Source: an uncultured Methanobrevibacter sp. | GTDB lineage: Archaea > Methanobacteriota > Methanobacteria > Methanobacteriales > Methanobacteriaceae | Reading direction: 5' to 3' | Assembly: GCA_900319985.1 (NCBI GenBank) | Contig: ONQL01000027.1 | Span: 1-36,965, forward strand | DNA length: 36,965 bases | Part shown: positions 36,925 to 36,965 of the stretch, piece by piece | Numbering within the stretch: the stretch's first letter is position 1 | Layout: each line of letters starts with the position of its first letter | Made by a program: the position numbers and the translations under genes | The notes under the pieces: model-generated | What the model was told of the DNA's origin: nothing | The model's input: only the letters and a program-made list of their open reading frames with translations | Databases searched by the model: none

Positions 36925-36965
36925 TGTTCAGCCACTAGGGCCACATCCATATGGGAACTTATCCC
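36925..36965. other. GC-richer segment at the window edge
   Basis: About half G+C in a roughly 30% background. On the minus strand it reads GGGATAAGTTCCC, then GGCCCTAGTGGCT, with short self-complementary parts. It could be the 3' end of a structured RNA or a neighbouring gene cut by the window. No open frame can be judged from 41 bases. Confidence 0.3.

Overview
This is a very AT-rich archaeal window. It most likely comes from a gut or rumen Methanobrevibacter. The main clues are ribosomal protein L15e followed by a COG1325 RNA-binding protein, several 'adhesin-like' Pmp/beta-helix surface proteins, a nonribosomal peptide synthetase (NRPS) next to a MATE exporter (as reported for M. ruminantium), GGTG/GAGG ribosome binding sites and archaeal TATA boxes. 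Species cannot be fixed from sequence alone.

Layout. 1-865 is the 3' part of an adhesin-like gene with 72-81 bp internal repeats. 921-10105 is a prophage graveyard that carries defence-type genes. Two decayed terminase large-subunit remnants (921-1638 and 6886-7015) and three copies of a dispersed repeat (1681-1972, 7492-7641, 9818-10102) surround a two-gene TIR-HD-RyR module (2191-6798), an MntA/HepT pair (7739-8360) and an Api92-like-domain protein (8573-9475). Short broken genes (a TauE/SafE tail, a deleted TatD) follow.

10132-24309 is the NRPS region. A three-module assembly line, C*-A-T / C-A-T-E / C-A-T-TE, reads leftward from 23404 to 12611. It is interrupted once by an in-frame TAG at 15173-15175. 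A MATE exporter lies downstream and half of an MFS drug transporter lies upstream. A perfect 29-bp inverted repeat (10132-10160 / 12297-12325) brackets the MATE gene and the TatD pseudogene.

24986-36910 holds an FtsX-type ABC permease without an adjacent ATPase, a tRNA-Gln(CUG), a small zinc-knuckle protein, a large adhesin-like gene broken by out-of-frame tandem duplications (28315-32365), an intact MFS transporter, a small membrane-anchored Ig-like protein, a biotin-synthase-like protein without the radical-SAM cysteines, and the COG1325/L15e pair.

The best candidate for an undescribed system is the TIR-HD-RyR pair. One protein joins a TIR domain with its candidate catalytic Glu, an HD phosphohydrolase domain and a RyR domain. 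Its downstream paralog lacks TIR, has a degenerate HD motif and carries two RyR domains. The second notable point is the NRPS: an in-frame amber codon separates its last module, and its loading module looks adapted to a substrate that is not an ordinary alpha-amino acid.
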